64,000 nt of DNA from Flavobacteriales bacterium UBA7666 (lineage in GTDB: Bacteria; Bacteroidota; Bacteroidia; Flavobacteriales_D; Crocinitomicaceae), in assembly GCA_002483265.1 (NCBI GenBank), contig DLHO01000004.1:1-64000 (forward strand), written 5' to 3'. The notes beneath the pieces are model-generated. The model had not been told where the DNA came from. It searched no databases and saw only the letters and a list, made by a program, of their open reading frames with translations. Made by a program: the position numbers and the translations under genes. Positions 17,700 to 27,491 of the stretch are shown here, one piece after another; the stretch's first letter is position 1; each line of letters starts with the position of its first letter.

Positions 17700-18869
17700 A
17701 TGTCAGATATTCGATACAATTTACGAGGAGTTTCCGCAGGAAAAGAAGAAGTGCATAATGCGATCAAAAAAGTCGATAAAGGCTTGTTCCCAAAAGCATT
17801 CTGTAAAATCGTACCCGATTATTTGACAGGTGACGAAGAGTATTGTATTGTCATGCACGCAGATGGTGCAGGAACAAAATCCTCATTGGCTTACATGTAT
17901 TGGAAGGAAACCGGTGATGTTTCCGTTTGGAAAGGAATTGCACAAGATGCATTGATCATGAATATTGATGATTTATTGTGTGTAGGTGCAACAGAGAATA
18001 TTTTGCTTTCTTCTACGATTGGAAGAAATAAGAATTTGATCACCGGAGAAGTCATAGCGGCAATTATTAACGGAACGGAGGAATTATTAGAAACGCTTCG
18101 CGGACAGGGAATCGGAATTTACTCGACAGGTGGTGAAACTGCTGATGTGGGTGATTTGGTTCGAACAATTATTGTTGATTCAACAGTTGTATGTCGTATG
18201 AAGCGCTCGGAAGTTATTTCCAATCATACCATTCAAGGTGGAGATGTAATTGTAGGATTGGCTTCCTATGGTCAGGCAACTTATGAGAGTGAATACAACG
18301 GAGGAATGGGTTCTAACGGACTTACTTCTGCACGTCATGATGTCTTCAATAAAACATTGGCTGCAAAATACCCTGAAAGTTTTGATGCTGCAGTTCCTGC
18401 TGATTTGGTGTATTCCGGATCCAAAAATTTGACAGATCAAGTGGATGGAGTTTCGATAGACGCTGGAAAATTGGTTCTTTCTCCGACAAGAACATATGCA
18501 CCGGTAATCAAAGCGATTTTAGATTCGTGTCGTTCATCTATTCACGGAATGGTTCATTGTTCGGGTGGAGCACAAACAAAAGTGCTTCATTTTGTGGATG
18601 ATGTTCACGTGATTAAAGATAATTTGTTCCCAATTCCACCGCTTTTCAGAATGATTCAGGAAGAATCCGGCACAGATTGGAAAGAAATGTACAAAGTCTT
18701 TAATATGGGGCACCGCATGGAGGTCTATTTACCGGAAAGCGAAGCACAGCAAATTATCGAAATCAGTCAATCGTTTGGGATCGATGCACAAATTATTGGC
18801 CGGGTTGAGGCAATGTCGGGAAAACAGGTAACTGTTCGCTCCGAAGTTGGTGAGTTCGTGTACAACTAA
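17700..18869 (+). CDS. purM: phosphoribosylformylglycinamidine cyclo-ligase (AIR synthase)
   Basis: 389 residues from ATG 17700. It closes the imidazole ring of FGAM using ATP, giving AIR in purine synthesis. The N-terminal MSDIRYNLRGVSAGKEEVH, the HADGAGTKSSLAY substrate loop and the STGGETADVGD motif fit the longer PurM-like form found in Bacteroidota (about 390 residues against about 345 in E. coli). The ATG is preferred over an upstream in-frame codon at 17646, which falls inside the terminator. Confidence 0.9.
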   Translation: MSDIRYNLRGVSAGKEEVHNAIKKVDKGLFPKAFCKIVPDYLTGDEEYCIVMHADGAGTKSSLAYMYWKETGDVSVWKGIAQDALIMNIDDLLCVGATENILLSSTIGRNKNLITGEVIAAIINGTEELLETLRGQGIGIYSTGGETADVGDLVRTIIVDSTVVCRMKRSEVISNHTIQGGDVIVGLASYGQATYESEYNGGMGSNGLTSARHDVFNKTLAAKYPESFDAAVPADLVYSGSKNLTDQVDGVSIDAGKLVLSPTRTYAPVIKAILDSCRSSIHGMVHCSGGAQTKVLHFVDDVHVIKDNLFPIPPLFRMIQEESGTDWKEMYKVFNMGHRMEVYLPESEAQQIIEISQSFGIDAQIIGRVEAMSGKQVTVRSEVGEFVYN

Positions 18870-18934
18870 GAATAAGCGTCCAGTCCACCAAGGCGAATAG
18901 GATCTGAAAAAGAATTAAAAGATTAGAAATATAG

Positions 18935-20014
18935 ATGCAAGATTTATTAAGTAAACTGGAAGCAATTCATTTTCGATTTGTAGAGGTTGGTAAAATGATT
19001 ACCGACCCCGAAATCATTTCGGATATGGAGCGCTACGTGAAATTGAATAAAGAATACCGGGATTTAGAAGAGGTAGACAACGCTTATAAATCCTACAAAA
19101 ATGTTTTGGACAATTTAAAAAGTTCAAAAGAAATGTTGGAAGTTGAGACAGATCCGGAAATGCGCGAGATGGCAAAGATGGAGATCAACGAATTGGAAGA
19201 ACAAAGGCCTCTAATTGAAGAAGAGATCAAAGTATTGTTGATTCCTAAAGATCCGGAAGATGATAAAAATGCGATTATTGAATTACGTGCAGGAACCGGT
19301 GGAGATGAGGCGTGTATTTTCGTAGAAGATATTTTCCGAATGTATACGATGTATTTCAAGGAAGTGGGTTGGTCTTATGAGATCGTGAACTCTTCTGAGG
19401 GCTCAGCAAAAGGGTATAAAGAAATTTCAATGAGCATTACCGGAGCAGGAATTTATGGAATGCTGAAATTTGAATCAGGGGTGCATCGTGTACAACGTGT
19501 TCCTGAAACAGAATCACAAGGCCGCGTGCATACGTCTGCGATCACTGTAGCGGTCTTGCCTGAAGCTGAAGAAGTAGATTTTGAACTAGACATGAATGAT
19601 GTCCGTAAAGACACCTTTAGAGCTTCCGGAGCGGGTGGACAGCACATTAACAAAACAGAGTCGGCTATTCGTTTAACACACATTCCAACCGGAACAGTGG
19701 TTGAATGTCAGGATGGACGATCCCAGCATAAAAATTTGGCACAAGCCATTTCCGTATTGCGTTCACGTTTGTATCAAGCCGAGTTGGATCGAATTCATCA
19801 GGAACGTGCTGCACATCGGAAAACTTTGGTTTCTACCGGAGACCGTTCTGCAAAAATCAGAACTTACAATTATCCGCAAGGACGTATTACAGATCACCGA
19901 ATTAATAAAACGATTTATAATTTAAGTGCATTTATGAATGGCGATGTTCAGGAAATGATTGATGCACTGAAAATGGCAGAGAATGCTGAAAAAATGAAAG
20001 GCGAGTTGAATTAA
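18935..20014 (+). CDS. prfA: peptide chain release factor 1
   Basis: A 359-residue class I release factor that reads UAA and UAG stop codons. The anticodon-mimic PxT motif is PET (190-192, in VPETESQGR), and the peptidyl-tRNA hydrolysis motif is GGQ (234-236, in SGAGGQHINK), whose Gln is normally methylated by PrmC. PxT rather than SPF marks RF1 rather than RF2. It follows purM by 65 bases and ends in a terminator. Confidence 0.97.
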   Translation: MQDLLSKLEAIHFRFVEVGKMITDPEIISDMERYVKLNKEYRDLEEVDNAYKSYKNVLDNLKSSKEMLEVETDPEMREMAKMEINELEEQRPLIEEEIKVLLIPKDPEDDKNAIIELRAGTGGDEACIFVEDIFRMYTMYFKEVGWSYEIVNSSEGSAKGYKEISMSITGAGIYGMLKFESGVHRVQRVPETESQGRVHTSAITVAVLPEAEEVDFELDMNDVRKDTFRASGAGGQHINKTESAIRLTHIPTGTVVECQDGRSQHKNLAQAISVLRSRLYQAELDRIHQERAAHRKTLVSTGDRSAKIRTYNYPQGRITDHRINKTIYNLSAFMNGDVQEMIDALKMAENAEKMKGELN

Positions 20015-20100
20015 AAATTCAAAATGCAAAATTGAAAAGGAGAGCAAGTACTGCTTTCGATGAGTACGCCGTGGTGGAAAGTCTGACGTTGATCAATTAT

Positions 20101-20130
20101 AAAACTCTCACAATGAATGGGAGTTTTTTT
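20101..20130 (+). terminator. intrinsic terminator after prfA
   Basis: AAAACTCTC / GGGAGTTTT stem (one G-T pair), 9-base loop, T-run of seven. The preceding 20050-20061 contains ACTGCTTTCGAT, also present at 17578-17589. Confidence 0.75.
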
Positions 20131-20230
20131 CGTTTACCGAGTACGTTTAACCGAATAATAACAACCATTCACCATTTTTTTGATCGTTTTTGAAAAGATA
20201 AATGCGAATTTTACACCTCAACTCAACAAT

Positions 20231-22552
20231 ATGAAATTAGGATTACCCATTTTATTTGTTCTAATCACTGCAATTTCTTTCGGTCAGGGGAACGCAACCT
20301 TGAGTGGAACGGTTAAAGATCAATCAAAAGGAGAAGAACTTATTGGTGCAATTGTCCGTGTAAAGGATCAAAAATTAGGTGCTGTTACCAATGAATATGG
20401 TTTCTATTCTTTGACTTTACCGGTTGGAAAATATACGATTCAAATTTCAGCGGTAGGATACCTCTTAATGGAAAAGGAACTGGATCTTTCTGTCTCACAA
20501 TCAATCGATTTTCAATTGAAAACAGAACAAGATGAAAAAGAGCTGGAAGAAGTGGTTGTTTCCTCGGACAGACCAGACGGGAATGTGCGGGATCCGTTGA
20601 TGGGAGTGGAGAGAATTGATCCAAAAGAAATTTCTAAAATCCCAGTGATTTTTGGTGAAAAGGATTTGATCAAAACCATGCAATTACTTCCGGGTGTAAA
20701 GAATGCCGGAGAAGGAAGTTCGGGGTTTTATGTTCGTGGTGGTGGCGCAGACCAGAATTTGATCTTATTGGATGAAGCCCCGGTTTACAATGCAAGCCAC
20801 TTATTGGGTTTTTTCTCGACGTTTAATTCGGACGCAATCAAAGATGCCATGCTCTACAAAGGAAACCAACCTTCCAATTATGGCGGGCGACTTTCCTCTG
20901 TGCTAGATATTAAAATGAATGACGGAAACCAAAAACGCTACAATGTCGGTGGAGGAATTGGTCTGATTTCTTCTAAACTGATTATTGAAGGTCCCATAGC
21001 GAAGGATAAAGCATCTTTTTTAATTTCCGGAAGAAGAACTTACGCCGATCTGTTCCTGAAATTATCAGACAAGTTCAAAGACAACAAACTGTTTTTCTAT
21101 GATTTGAATGCTAAGGTGAATTACCGCATTGGGAAAAAAGACCGTTTGTTTTTGTCGGGATATTTTGGGAGAGACAAATTAGGTTTGGGAGATGTTTTCG
21201 GGATCAATTGGGGGAATACTACCGGAACACTGCGCTGGAATCACATCATCAATGAAAAGTGGTTTTCAAACACGTCATTTATTTACAGTAAATACGATTA
21301 CAAAATATCCATTTCCGGTGGAGACGTGAAGTTTGATATTACTTCACAAATTCAGGATTTCAACCTAAAACAGGAATTTCAGTGGTTCCCGAATAACCGG
21401 AATAAAGTGAAAATGGGATTAAATGTCATCAATCACGGAATTACTCCGGGACAAATTGACGCAAACGCAGAATCCGGAATTAATGTGAAGCGGTTAAAAC
21501 CAACTAATTCCATTGAAAATGCGGTGTACATAACAAACGATTATACCATTACTGAGAACTTTACGATGAGTTATGGTTTGCGCGGGTCTAATTTAATGGC
21601 ACTTGCGAGCGGTGATGAAATGTATACCTTTAATCCGGACGGAACAGTTGCAACGACTGATACTTGGTCGAAAAACAAGTTGCTGAAATCCTATTTCTTT
21701 GTTGAACCGAGACTTTCGTTCAGTTGGCAATACCTGAAAGGACAATCCATTAAAGCAGCATATGCCCGAAACACACAAAATATTCATCAGGTATCGAATT
21801 CAACTTCCGGTTCACCAACAGATGTGTGGCTTTCTTCCAGTTTGAATATCAAACCCGAGATTTCAGATCAGGTGGCTTTGGGGTGGTTCAAGAATTTCTT
21901 TGATAACAAATTGGAGTTGAGTACAGAAATTTACTACAAATGGATGCAGAATCAATTGGACTATAAAAATGGTGCAAATGAGCAGGCAAACGAACGTTTG
22001 GAGGGAGAACTGCTTTCCGGAATTGGTCGTGCATACGGTTTGGAAATTATGTTGAAGAAGAAATCCGGAAAGTTTACAGGTTGGATTGGTTATACACTTT
22101 CCCGAACAGAACGTAAAATTGACGGGATTAATGACGGGAAATGGTATTTGGCAAAACAAGATAGAACACATGATCTTTCTGTTGTCGGGATTTATGATAT
22201 TACACCCAAATGGTCCATTTCTGCATTGTTTGTTTTCTATACCGGAAATGCAGTGACTTTCCCTTCTGGGAAGTATCAGGTTGACGGTCAAACCTATTTT
22301 ATTTATACGCAGCGAAATGGTTACCGCATGCCAAATTATCATCGCCTGGATTTGGGAGTAACTTGGTTGCGCAAGAATACGAAGAAGTTTGAAAGCAGTT
22401 GGAATTTCTCTATTTACAATGCGTATGCTCGTGAGAATGCCTATTCCATCACATTTAGAGAAAACAAAGATGATCCATCCAAAACGGAAGCTGTTCAAAC
22501 GACTTTGTTCCGAATAGTTCCTGCAATTACTTACAATTTTAAATTCAAATAA
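20231..22552 (+). CDS. TonB-dependent outer-membrane receptor with carboxypeptidase-like N-terminal domain
   Basis: 773 residues from ATG 20231, where the signal peptide starts (MKLGLPILFVLITAISFGQ). A carboxypeptidase-regulatory-like domain (about 25-105, TLSGTVKDQSKGEELIGA) is followed by a plug domain (about 125-240, including GFYVRGGGADQNLILLDEAP) and a 22-strand-type beta-barrel ending in NFKFK. It probably imports a ligand energised by TonB. The pairing with a downstream DUF4249 lipoprotein is a common Bacteroidota arrangement distinct from SusC/SusD. The substrate is not evident. Confidence 0.92.
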   Translation: MKLGLPILFVLITAISFGQGNATLSGTVKDQSKGEELIGAIVRVKDQKLGAVTNEYGFYSLTLPVGKYTIQISAVGYLLMEKELDLSVSQSIDFQLKTEQDEKELEEVVVSSDRPDGNVRDPLMGVERIDPKEISKIPVIFGEKDLIKTMQLLPGVKNAGEGSSGFYVRGGGADQNLILLDEAPVYNASHLLGFFSTFNSDAIKDAMLYKGNQPSNYGGRLSSVLDIKMNDGNQKRYNVGGGIGLISSKLIIEGPIAKDKASFLISGRRTYADLFLKLSDKFKDNKLFFYDLNAKVNYRIGKKDRLFLSGYFGRDKLGLGDVFGINWGNTTGTLRWNHIINEKWFSNTSFIYSKYDYKISISGGDVKFDITSQIQDFNLKQEFQWFPNNRNKVKMGLNVINHGITPGQIDANAESGINVKRLKPTNSIENAVYITNDYTITENFTMSYGLRGSNLMALASGDEMYTFNPDGTVATTDTWSKNKLLKSYFFVEPRLSFSWQYLKGQSIKAAYARNTQNIHQVSNSTSGSPTDVWLSSSLNIKPEISDQVALGWFKNFFDNKLELSTEIYYKWMQNQLDYKNGANEQANERLEGELLSGIGRAYGLEIMLKKKSGKFTGWIGYTLSRTERKIDGINDGKWYLAKQDRTHDLSVVGIYDITPKWSISALFVFYTGNAVTFPSGKYQVDGQTYFIYTQRNGYRMPNYHRLDLGVTWLRKNTKKFESSWNFSIYNAYARENAYSITFRENKDDPSKTEAVQTTLFRIVPAITYNFKFK

Positions 22553-22570
22553 GAGCCAGCAATGGCTGGT

Positions 22571-22602
22571 GATAAAAGACAAGCGTTAGTGCGGTCATAA
22601 AA
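22571..22602. repeat. dispersed intergenic element, copy B
   Basis: A 32-base segment matching 17587-17618 at 28 of 32 positions, located after the TonB receptor and preceded by a CCAGC-AATG-GCTGG hairpin (22556-22569). It is followed by GCTTTCGAT (22608-22616), which also accompanies copy A, but on the other side. Confidence 0.55.
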
Positions 22603-22620
22603 GCACAGCTTTCGATATGA

Positions 22621-22676
22621 ATCCACGGAAGTGGATTGAGAAAATTAAAGAATAGAAAGGATCCACGGAAGTGGAT
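22621..22676. repeat. two GNRA-capped hairpins, copies 2 and 3
   Basis: ATCCAC-GGAA-GTGGAT at 22621-22636 and again at 22661-22676, both followed by TGA. Compared with 9462-9477 the fifth base pair is A-T rather than G-C, and the loop is GGAA rather than GAAA. Both loops fit GNRA. Confidence 0.6.
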
Positions 22677-22699
22677 TGAACAAATTAAATGCAACAAAG

Positions 22700-23479
22700 A
22701 TGAAATTATTAATTACAGCCCTTGTTTCTTTTGCTTTTCTTCTTGGTTTTTCAAGTTGTGAAAAAGTCATAGATGTAGATCTGAATGATACGGAACAAAA
22801 AGTGGTCATAGAAGGAAGTATTTTAAGAGGCGATACCGTTCAACGTATTCGGATTACAAAAACTCAAAATTTTGATGAGAGCGCGGCACCTCCTACAGTA
22901 GATAATGCATCCATAACGGTCATTGATAATTTTGGGAATGCCGGAACGTTTACTTTTGTAGGTAATGGTTGGTACGAATTAACGAATTATCCCGGTTTTG
23001 AAGGACGGACTTATAGTTTGACAGCAGTTGTGGAAGGAACATCCTATTCAGGAAGCAGCACGTTACCTTCTTATCAGTCTCTGCAGGATTTATACGTGGA
23101 TTTCTATCCTTTTGGCGCCGATACGCTCATTTCCCTTGTTCCTGCTCATTTCGACCAGCAGGGAATCGCAAACTACTATCAATTCCATGTGTATGTAAAT
23201 GGTGAGCGGGATAAAAGTATTTATATCCAAAACGATCAGTTCACAGACGGAAATCTCACCATTGAGCCTTTATTCATCTCTGAACTGGAAATCGGGGATA
23301 CTGTTCGGGTAGATTTTTTCTGTATTGACAAACCGGTACATACCTATTTCAATCAATTGGGAGTAAATTCATCCAGTAGTGCAACTCCAACCAATCCGAT
23401 TTCCAATCTGAATGGAGGTTGTTTGGGTTATTTTTCAGCAAGAACATTTGATTCACGTACAATTATAGTTGGTCAGTAG
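22700..23479 (+). CDS. DUF4249 family lipoprotein
   Basis: 259 residues from ATG 22700. The signal peptide ends in a lipobox (LLGFSSC), so Cys is probably lipidated and the protein anchored to the outer membrane. The mature start EKVIDVDLNDTEQKVVIEG is typical of DUF4249, a beta-rich family of unknown function encoded next to TonB-dependent receptors. It probably forms a functional unit with the receptor upstream. The start is chosen because the upstream in-frame codons precede the signal peptide. Confidence 0.88.
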   Translation: MKLLITALVSFAFLLGFSSCEKVIDVDLNDTEQKVVIEGSILRGDTVQRIRITKTQNFDESAAPPTVDNASITVIDNFGNAGTFTFVGNGWYELTNYPGFEGRTYSLTAVVEGTSYSGSSTLPSYQSLQDLYVDFYPFGADTLISLVPAHFDQQGIANYYQFHVYVNGERDKSIYIQNDQFTDGNLTIEPLFISELEIGDTVRVDFFCIDKPVHTYFNQLGVNSSSSATPTNPISNLNGGCLGYFSARTFDSRTIIVGQ

Positions 23480-23486
23480 GATCTGA

Positions 23487-23516
23487 TTTGTTTTTAGTAC
23501 TATTTGCTTATCTTTG
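23487..23516 (+). promoter_or_regulatory. predicted pyrF promoter
   Basis: TTTG (23487-23490), 18 bases, TATCTTTG (23509-23516), an excellent match to the Bacteroidota consensus, giving a leader of about 15 bases before the ATG at 23536. Confidence 0.65.
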
Positions 23517-23535
23517 GACGCTTAAAAATAGTTTG

Positions 23536-24354
23536 ATGACAAGACTGGAATTGATTCAGCAAATTCGGGAGAAGAAATCGTTTTTATGCGTTGGTTTAGA
23601 TACCGACCTGGATAAAATTCCTGCTCATTTGTTGCAGACGGAAGATCCTGTCTTCGAATTCAATAAGGCAATTATTGATGCAACCAAAGATCTGTGTGTA
23701 GCTTATAAACCAAATATCGCATTTTATGAGGCTTTGGGTCCGAAAGGGTGGGAATCGTTGAAGAAAACCATCGACTATATTCCTTCTCATTGCATGACCA
23801 TTGCAGATGCTAAGCGCGGAGATATTGGAAATACATCTACTTATTATGCAAAAACATTCTTTGAATATCTGAATTGTGATGCAGTAACAGTTGCTCCGTA
23901 TATGGGAGAAGATTCCGTTACGCCTTTTCAGGAATTTAAAGATAAATGGGTGATCTTATTAGCACTCACTTCTAATAAAGGTGCTTTGGATTTTCAATTC
24001 ACAACGGATGCTTCCGGTGAAGAATTGTATAAAAAAGTATTAAAAAAGAGCTCTAAATGGGGTTCTGAAAATAATCTGATGTATGTTGTGGGAGCAACAC
24101 GAGCTGAAGGAATAGCTGAAGTTCGTAAAATTGTTCCCAATCACTTTTTTCTGGTACCCGGAGTTGGAGCACAAGGTGGAAGCTTAGAAGATGTAGCTAA
24201 ATATGGTTGGAACAACGACTGTGGTTTATTAGTAAATGCATCGAGATCTATTATTTATGCATCGAGTACCACTGATTTTGCAACGGAGGCTAGAAAAGAA
24301 GCTCAGAAGTTACAGGCAGAAATGGCTCAGATTTTGACAGCGAAGAATTTCTAA
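23536..24354 (+). CDS. pyrF: orotidine 5'-phosphate decarboxylase
   Basis: 272 residues from ATG 23536. It decarboxylates OMP to UMP, the last step of pyrimidine nucleotide synthesis. The catalytic motif DAKRGDIGNT has Asp91, Lys93 and Asp96. The length of about 270 and GVGAQGG near the phosphate site fit the longer type 2 form. It leads a likely operon with the hydroxylase-family gene (12-base gap) and mtnB. Confidence 0.95.
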   Translation: MTRLELIQQIREKKSFLCVGLDTDLDKIPAHLLQTEDPVFEFNKAIIDATKDLCVAYKPNIAFYEALGPKGWESLKKTIDYIPSHCMTIADAKRGDIGNTSTYYAKTFFEYLNCDAVTVAPYMGEDSVTPFQEFKDKWVILLALTSNKGALDFQFTTDASGEELYKKVLKKSSKWGSENNLMYVVGATRAEGIAEVRKIVPNHFFLVPGVGAQGGSLEDVAKYGWNNDCGLLVNASRSIIYASSTTDFATEARKEAQKLQAEMAQILTAKNF

Positions 24355-24366
24355 AACGGAATTTCC

Positions 24367-25260
24367 ATGGTTGATTATGTAGAAAAACTCATCATTTTTA
24401 TCAGCACCCCGATTTATGTGTTGCTGATTCTGGGTGAAATTATTCTGAGTAATTGGAACGACAGGAAATTATATTCGGTTGGTGATACGATTCAAAACCT
24501 CTATTTGATGATCTCAAATATGGGAATCGATGTGCTCATGCGTGGAATTACTTTGTTCGTTCTCATGCTATTCTTTGATTACCGATTAGTAAACTGGGAT
24601 ACACATACTTGGTATTACTGGGGTTTACTTTTTCTGGCGGAAGATTTTATTTTCTACTGGATTCATCGAATTGACCACATGGTGCGCTTCTTTTGGGCAA
24701 TTCATGTAACACATCATTCTTCCGAACGATTTAACTTTACAACCGGATTCCGATCTTCCGTATTTCAACCTGTTTATCGATTTATTTGGTTCATTCCGTT
24801 GGTTTTTATTGGTTTCGAACCATTTGACATTTTTATCATGTATTCGATTACCCAAACCTATGGCATTTTGGTTCATACCAAAGCAGTCAGAAAAATGGGG
24901 GTGTTAGAATATATTTTGATAACCCCTTCACATCATCGGGTTCACCATGCTTCCAATGTAGAATACTTGGATAAGAATATGGGAATGATCCTGATTATCT
25001 GGGATAAATTATTTGGTACTTTTCAAGCTGAAATTGACGGACTTCCTATTCAATATGGGTTGTATGAAAAGCAGATCAGTCAAAACCCTGCCAATGTGAT
25101 TTTTCATGAATGGGTTTCCATTTACAAAGATGTCTGCAAAGCAAAAGGATTGAAAAATAAATGGTTGTATATTACCAAACCACCGGGATGGAGTCATGAT
25201 GGAAGTACCATGACGTCGAAAGAATTGCGTGATCACATCAAACAAGCACAAAAAGAATAG
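24367..25260 (+). CDS. fatty acid hydroxylase / sterol desaturase family protein
   Basis: A 297-residue membrane protein with several hydrophobic helices (near residues 10-30, 55-75, 85-100, 140-160). The family's di-iron histidine clusters are present: HRIDH, HVTHH and HHRVHH. Members hydroxylate or desaturate lipid or carotenoid substrates using oxygen. The substrate cannot be told from sequence. It lies between pyrF and mtnB with almost no spacing, but no metabolic link is obvious. Confidence 0.85.
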   Translation: MVDYVEKLIIFISTPIYVLLILGEIILSNWNDRKLYSVGDTIQNLYLMISNMGIDVLMRGITLFVLMLFFDYRLVNWDTHTWYYWGLLFLAEDFIFYWIHRIDHMVRFFWAIHVTHHSSERFNFTTGFRSSVFQPVYRFIWFIPLVFIGFEPFDIFIMYSITQTYGILVHTKAVRKMGVLEYILITPSHHRVHHASNVEYLDKNMGMILIIWDKLFGTFQAEIDGLPIQYGLYEKQISQNPANVIFHEWVSIYKDVCKAKGLKNKWLYITKPPGWSHDGSTMTSKELRDHIKQAQKE

Positions 25261-25261
25261 T

Positions 25262-25867
25262 ATGGAAGAGATGAAAAAAGAATTGGCAGATGTGATTCGT
25301 GCCTATCATCAAAAAGGTTGGTCTCCAGCCACTTCTACAAACTATTCTTTCAGATTGGATGAAAATCCACAAGTAATTATCGTTTCTAAATCGGGAATAG
25401 ACAAATCCGTTTTCTCAGCTGCTGATTTTATGGAGGTGGATCTTCTGGGAAAAGCACTTCCGGCATATGAAGGAATTCGCGCTTCAGCAGAAACATTGAT
25501 TCATTGCAAATTGTATCAATTGTTCCCCGAAATGAGATGCATTGTTCACAGCCATTCCATTTATTCTGTTTTGCAATCCATGACGAACCAAAACGAGGTA
25601 GAATTGAGCGGATATGAGGTGTTGAAAGGATTTGAAGGCATCAAAACACACGATACAACGGCTCAAGTTCCTATTTTTGATAATACCCAAGACATGCCTG
25701 CTTTTGCGGAAGTTTTAGAGCGGGAAAAGAACCGATTGACCGTTCCAGCATTCATTATGCGTCAGCATGGAACGTATGCTTGGGGAAGAAACCTATTTGA
25801 AGCCAAGCGCCATTTAGAAACGGCAGAATATTTGTTTGAAGTAGACTGGAAGTATAAAGGATATTGA
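25262..25867 (+). CDS. mtnB: methylthioribulose-1-phosphate dehydratase
   Basis: 201 residues from ATG 25262, one base after the preceding stop. It is a class II aldolase-fold enzyme that dehydrates methylthioribulose-1-phosphate in methionine salvage. The KGWSPATSTNYSFRL start, the zinc-ligand region CIVHSHSIYSV and the later MRQHGTYAWGRN motif fit MtnB rather than fuculose aldolase. Partner genes mtnD, mtnC and mtnA lie 5 kb downstream on the same strand, beyond an accessory region. Confidence 0.9.
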   Translation: MEEMKKELADVIRAYHQKGWSPATSTNYSFRLDENPQVIIVSKSGIDKSVFSAADFMEVDLLGKALPAYEGIRASAETLIHCKLYQLFPEMRCIVHSHSIYSVLQSMTNQNEVELSGYEVLKGFEGIKTHDTTAQVPIFDNTQDMPAFAEVLEREKNRLTVPAFIMRQHGTYAWGRNLFEAKRHLETAEYLFEVDWKYKGY

Positions 25868-25959
25868 CCATCCAAAAGTCTGGGCACATTCTTAAAACAG
25901 CCTATTTGTTACAAGTAGTTTTGTAACTTTAAATTGAAATTTAACCCATACAATAAATC

Positions 25960-27153
25960 ATGAGAAACCTTGTCGCATTATTTACCCTTTTGACTGGTTT
26001 GAGCCACTTATCTGCACAGACATTTTCGCCTCAAAACAGTGGCGTTTCCACACAGTTGAATGGAATCTGTTTTTCTAGCCCTTCCGTAGGAATGGTGGTG
26101 GGTAATTCGGGGGTAATTCGCAAAACAACTAACGCGGGATTATCATGGACAGCTTCTATTTCCGGAACTGCCTACGATCTGACTGGAATTGCGTTTTTAA
26201 GCGGAACCACCTACATTGCGGTTGGTAAGACAGGAACTATTATCAAGACTACGAATGCTGGAGCAAGCTGGTCAACAGTCAATTCAGGTACCACAAACGA
26301 TCTGACAGGAATTTTCATCAACGGTTTGAATTTGTATGTTACCGGGACAAATGGAACCATTTTAATCTCTTCCAATTCCGGGAATGCCTGGACAGCGACC
26401 AATACGGGAATCTCTTTCAAGTTAAATAAGATCTTTTTTATTTCCGAATTCATTGGTTATGCCGTAGGTGATGGCGGAACGATCCTGAAAACAATCAATG
26501 CGGGACAAGGTTGGAATTTTCAAACCAGCGGAACCAATACTCATTCGTTGACAGATATTTACTTTACGGATGGAAATACCGGCGTTGTAACGGGTGGAAT
26601 TACCGCGTCAAATGAGGCAATCATTTTGCGAACAACAAATGGAGGATCGATGTGGACTTCAGATGATTTTCCGAGTGCTTTTTTAAGTGGAGTAAGTTTC
26701 TTCCCTGATCATTCTGTTGGATATGCAGTTGGTGGAAGTATCACAGGAAATGCAAGTATGATTTTAAAAACTACGGGTCAGGGTGCTTCCTGGTCACCGA
26801 TCTCTTCCAGTTCTTCACGCCAATTGGCTGTGTGTTTTCCGGGGAACGGAATCGGGTATTCATGCGGACTAAATGGAACAATTCTGCGTTTGGCTTCGAA
26901 TACATTGGGGATAGAGGAACCTGAAAATGAGTTGGATATTCAAATTAGCCCGAATCCGGGTAAGGGGATTTTCTATGTTTCTTCAGAACTAAATGAGGAT
27001 TTTTCGATGGAAGTGTTTTCAGCAGAAGGAATGCAACTAACAGATGTTTGCACCTCTTCGATTATTGATTTGAGTCATTGTCCATCGGGAATTTATTATG
27101 TACTCATCCAGTCAGAAAGATCAACTATTATGCGTAAATTGGTGAAAGAATAA
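25960..27153 (+). CDS. secreted T9SS type A protein with YCF48-like beta-propeller repeats
   Basis: A 397-residue protein with a signal peptide (MRNLVALFTLLTGLSHLSAQ). Residues ~20-310 hold about seven repeats such as GTIIKTTNAGASWSTV and GTILISSNSGNAWTAT, the BNR/YCF48 type that folds as a beta-propeller. The last ~70 residues form a type A sorting domain (QISPNPGKGIFYVSS... PSGIYYVLI... MRKLVKE). It is probably exported through the type IX system. The ligand is unknown. An inverted repeat (25908-25927) lies upstream. Confidence 0.88.
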   Translation: MRNLVALFTLLTGLSHLSAQTFSPQNSGVSTQLNGICFSSPSVGMVVGNSGVIRKTTNAGLSWTASISGTAYDLTGIAFLSGTTYIAVGKTGTIIKTTNAGASWSTVNSGTTNDLTGIFINGLNLYVTGTNGTILISSNSGNAWTATNTGISFKLNKIFFISEFIGYAVGDGGTILKTINAGQGWNFQTSGTNTHSLTDIYFTDGNTGVVTGGITASNEAIILRTTNGGSMWTSDDFPSAFLSGVSFFPDHSVGYAVGGSITGNASMILKTTGQGASWSPISSSSSRQLAVCFPGNGIGYSCGLNGTILRLASNTLGIEEPENELDIQISPNPGKGIFYVSSELNEDFSMEVFSAEGMQLTDVCTSSIIDLSHCPSGIYYVLIQSERSTIMRKLVKE

Positions 27154-27165
27154 AAAGGACGAATT

Positions 27166-27459
27166 ATGGATTGGAACTTACTGGTCTTTGTTTTAAGTTG
27201 TTTGTTGATCCTATTCCAATTGATCACGCTTTTTGTGAAATTGCGTTCTGGAAAGGGCATTTTCTATTTGATTTCCATTTGCAGTATCGTTTGGGGAATC
27301 CTGTTTTATTTCTTCTACGGCTTTCCCATGGATGAGGGAACCCTTTCAGTAAATGAAATTCCAGCTTATGAAAGAGGGTTCCAGATAACTGCTTGCCTCT
27401 TGTTAACAAGTGTAGTCTCTTTAGCAGTGAATTTTTTCTGGAGGAGGAAGAAGGAATAG
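27166..27459 (+). CDS. small membrane protein of unknown function
   Basis: A 97-residue protein with three hydrophobic segments (about residues 3-23, 31-50 and 70-90) and a basic C-terminus (FFWRRKKE). It starts 12 bases after the T9SS propeller gene and may share its transcript. No family is recognised. Confidence 0.6.
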   Translation: MDWNLLVFVLSCLLILFQLITLFVKLRSGKGIFYLISICSIVWGILFYFFYGFPMDEGTLSVNEIPAYERGFQITACLLLTSVVSLAVNFFWRRKKE

Positions 27460-27491
27460 GAAGCTATTAATAGTTTCATTCCATTAGATAA

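Noticed and set aside
21863..22582. Long open frame on minus (239 codons) opposite the TonB receptor
   Set aside because: It lies wholly against a well-conserved receptor gene, has an implausible composition (many Ile, Asn, Cys, Arg) and no recognisable start context. It is a shadow of the real gene.
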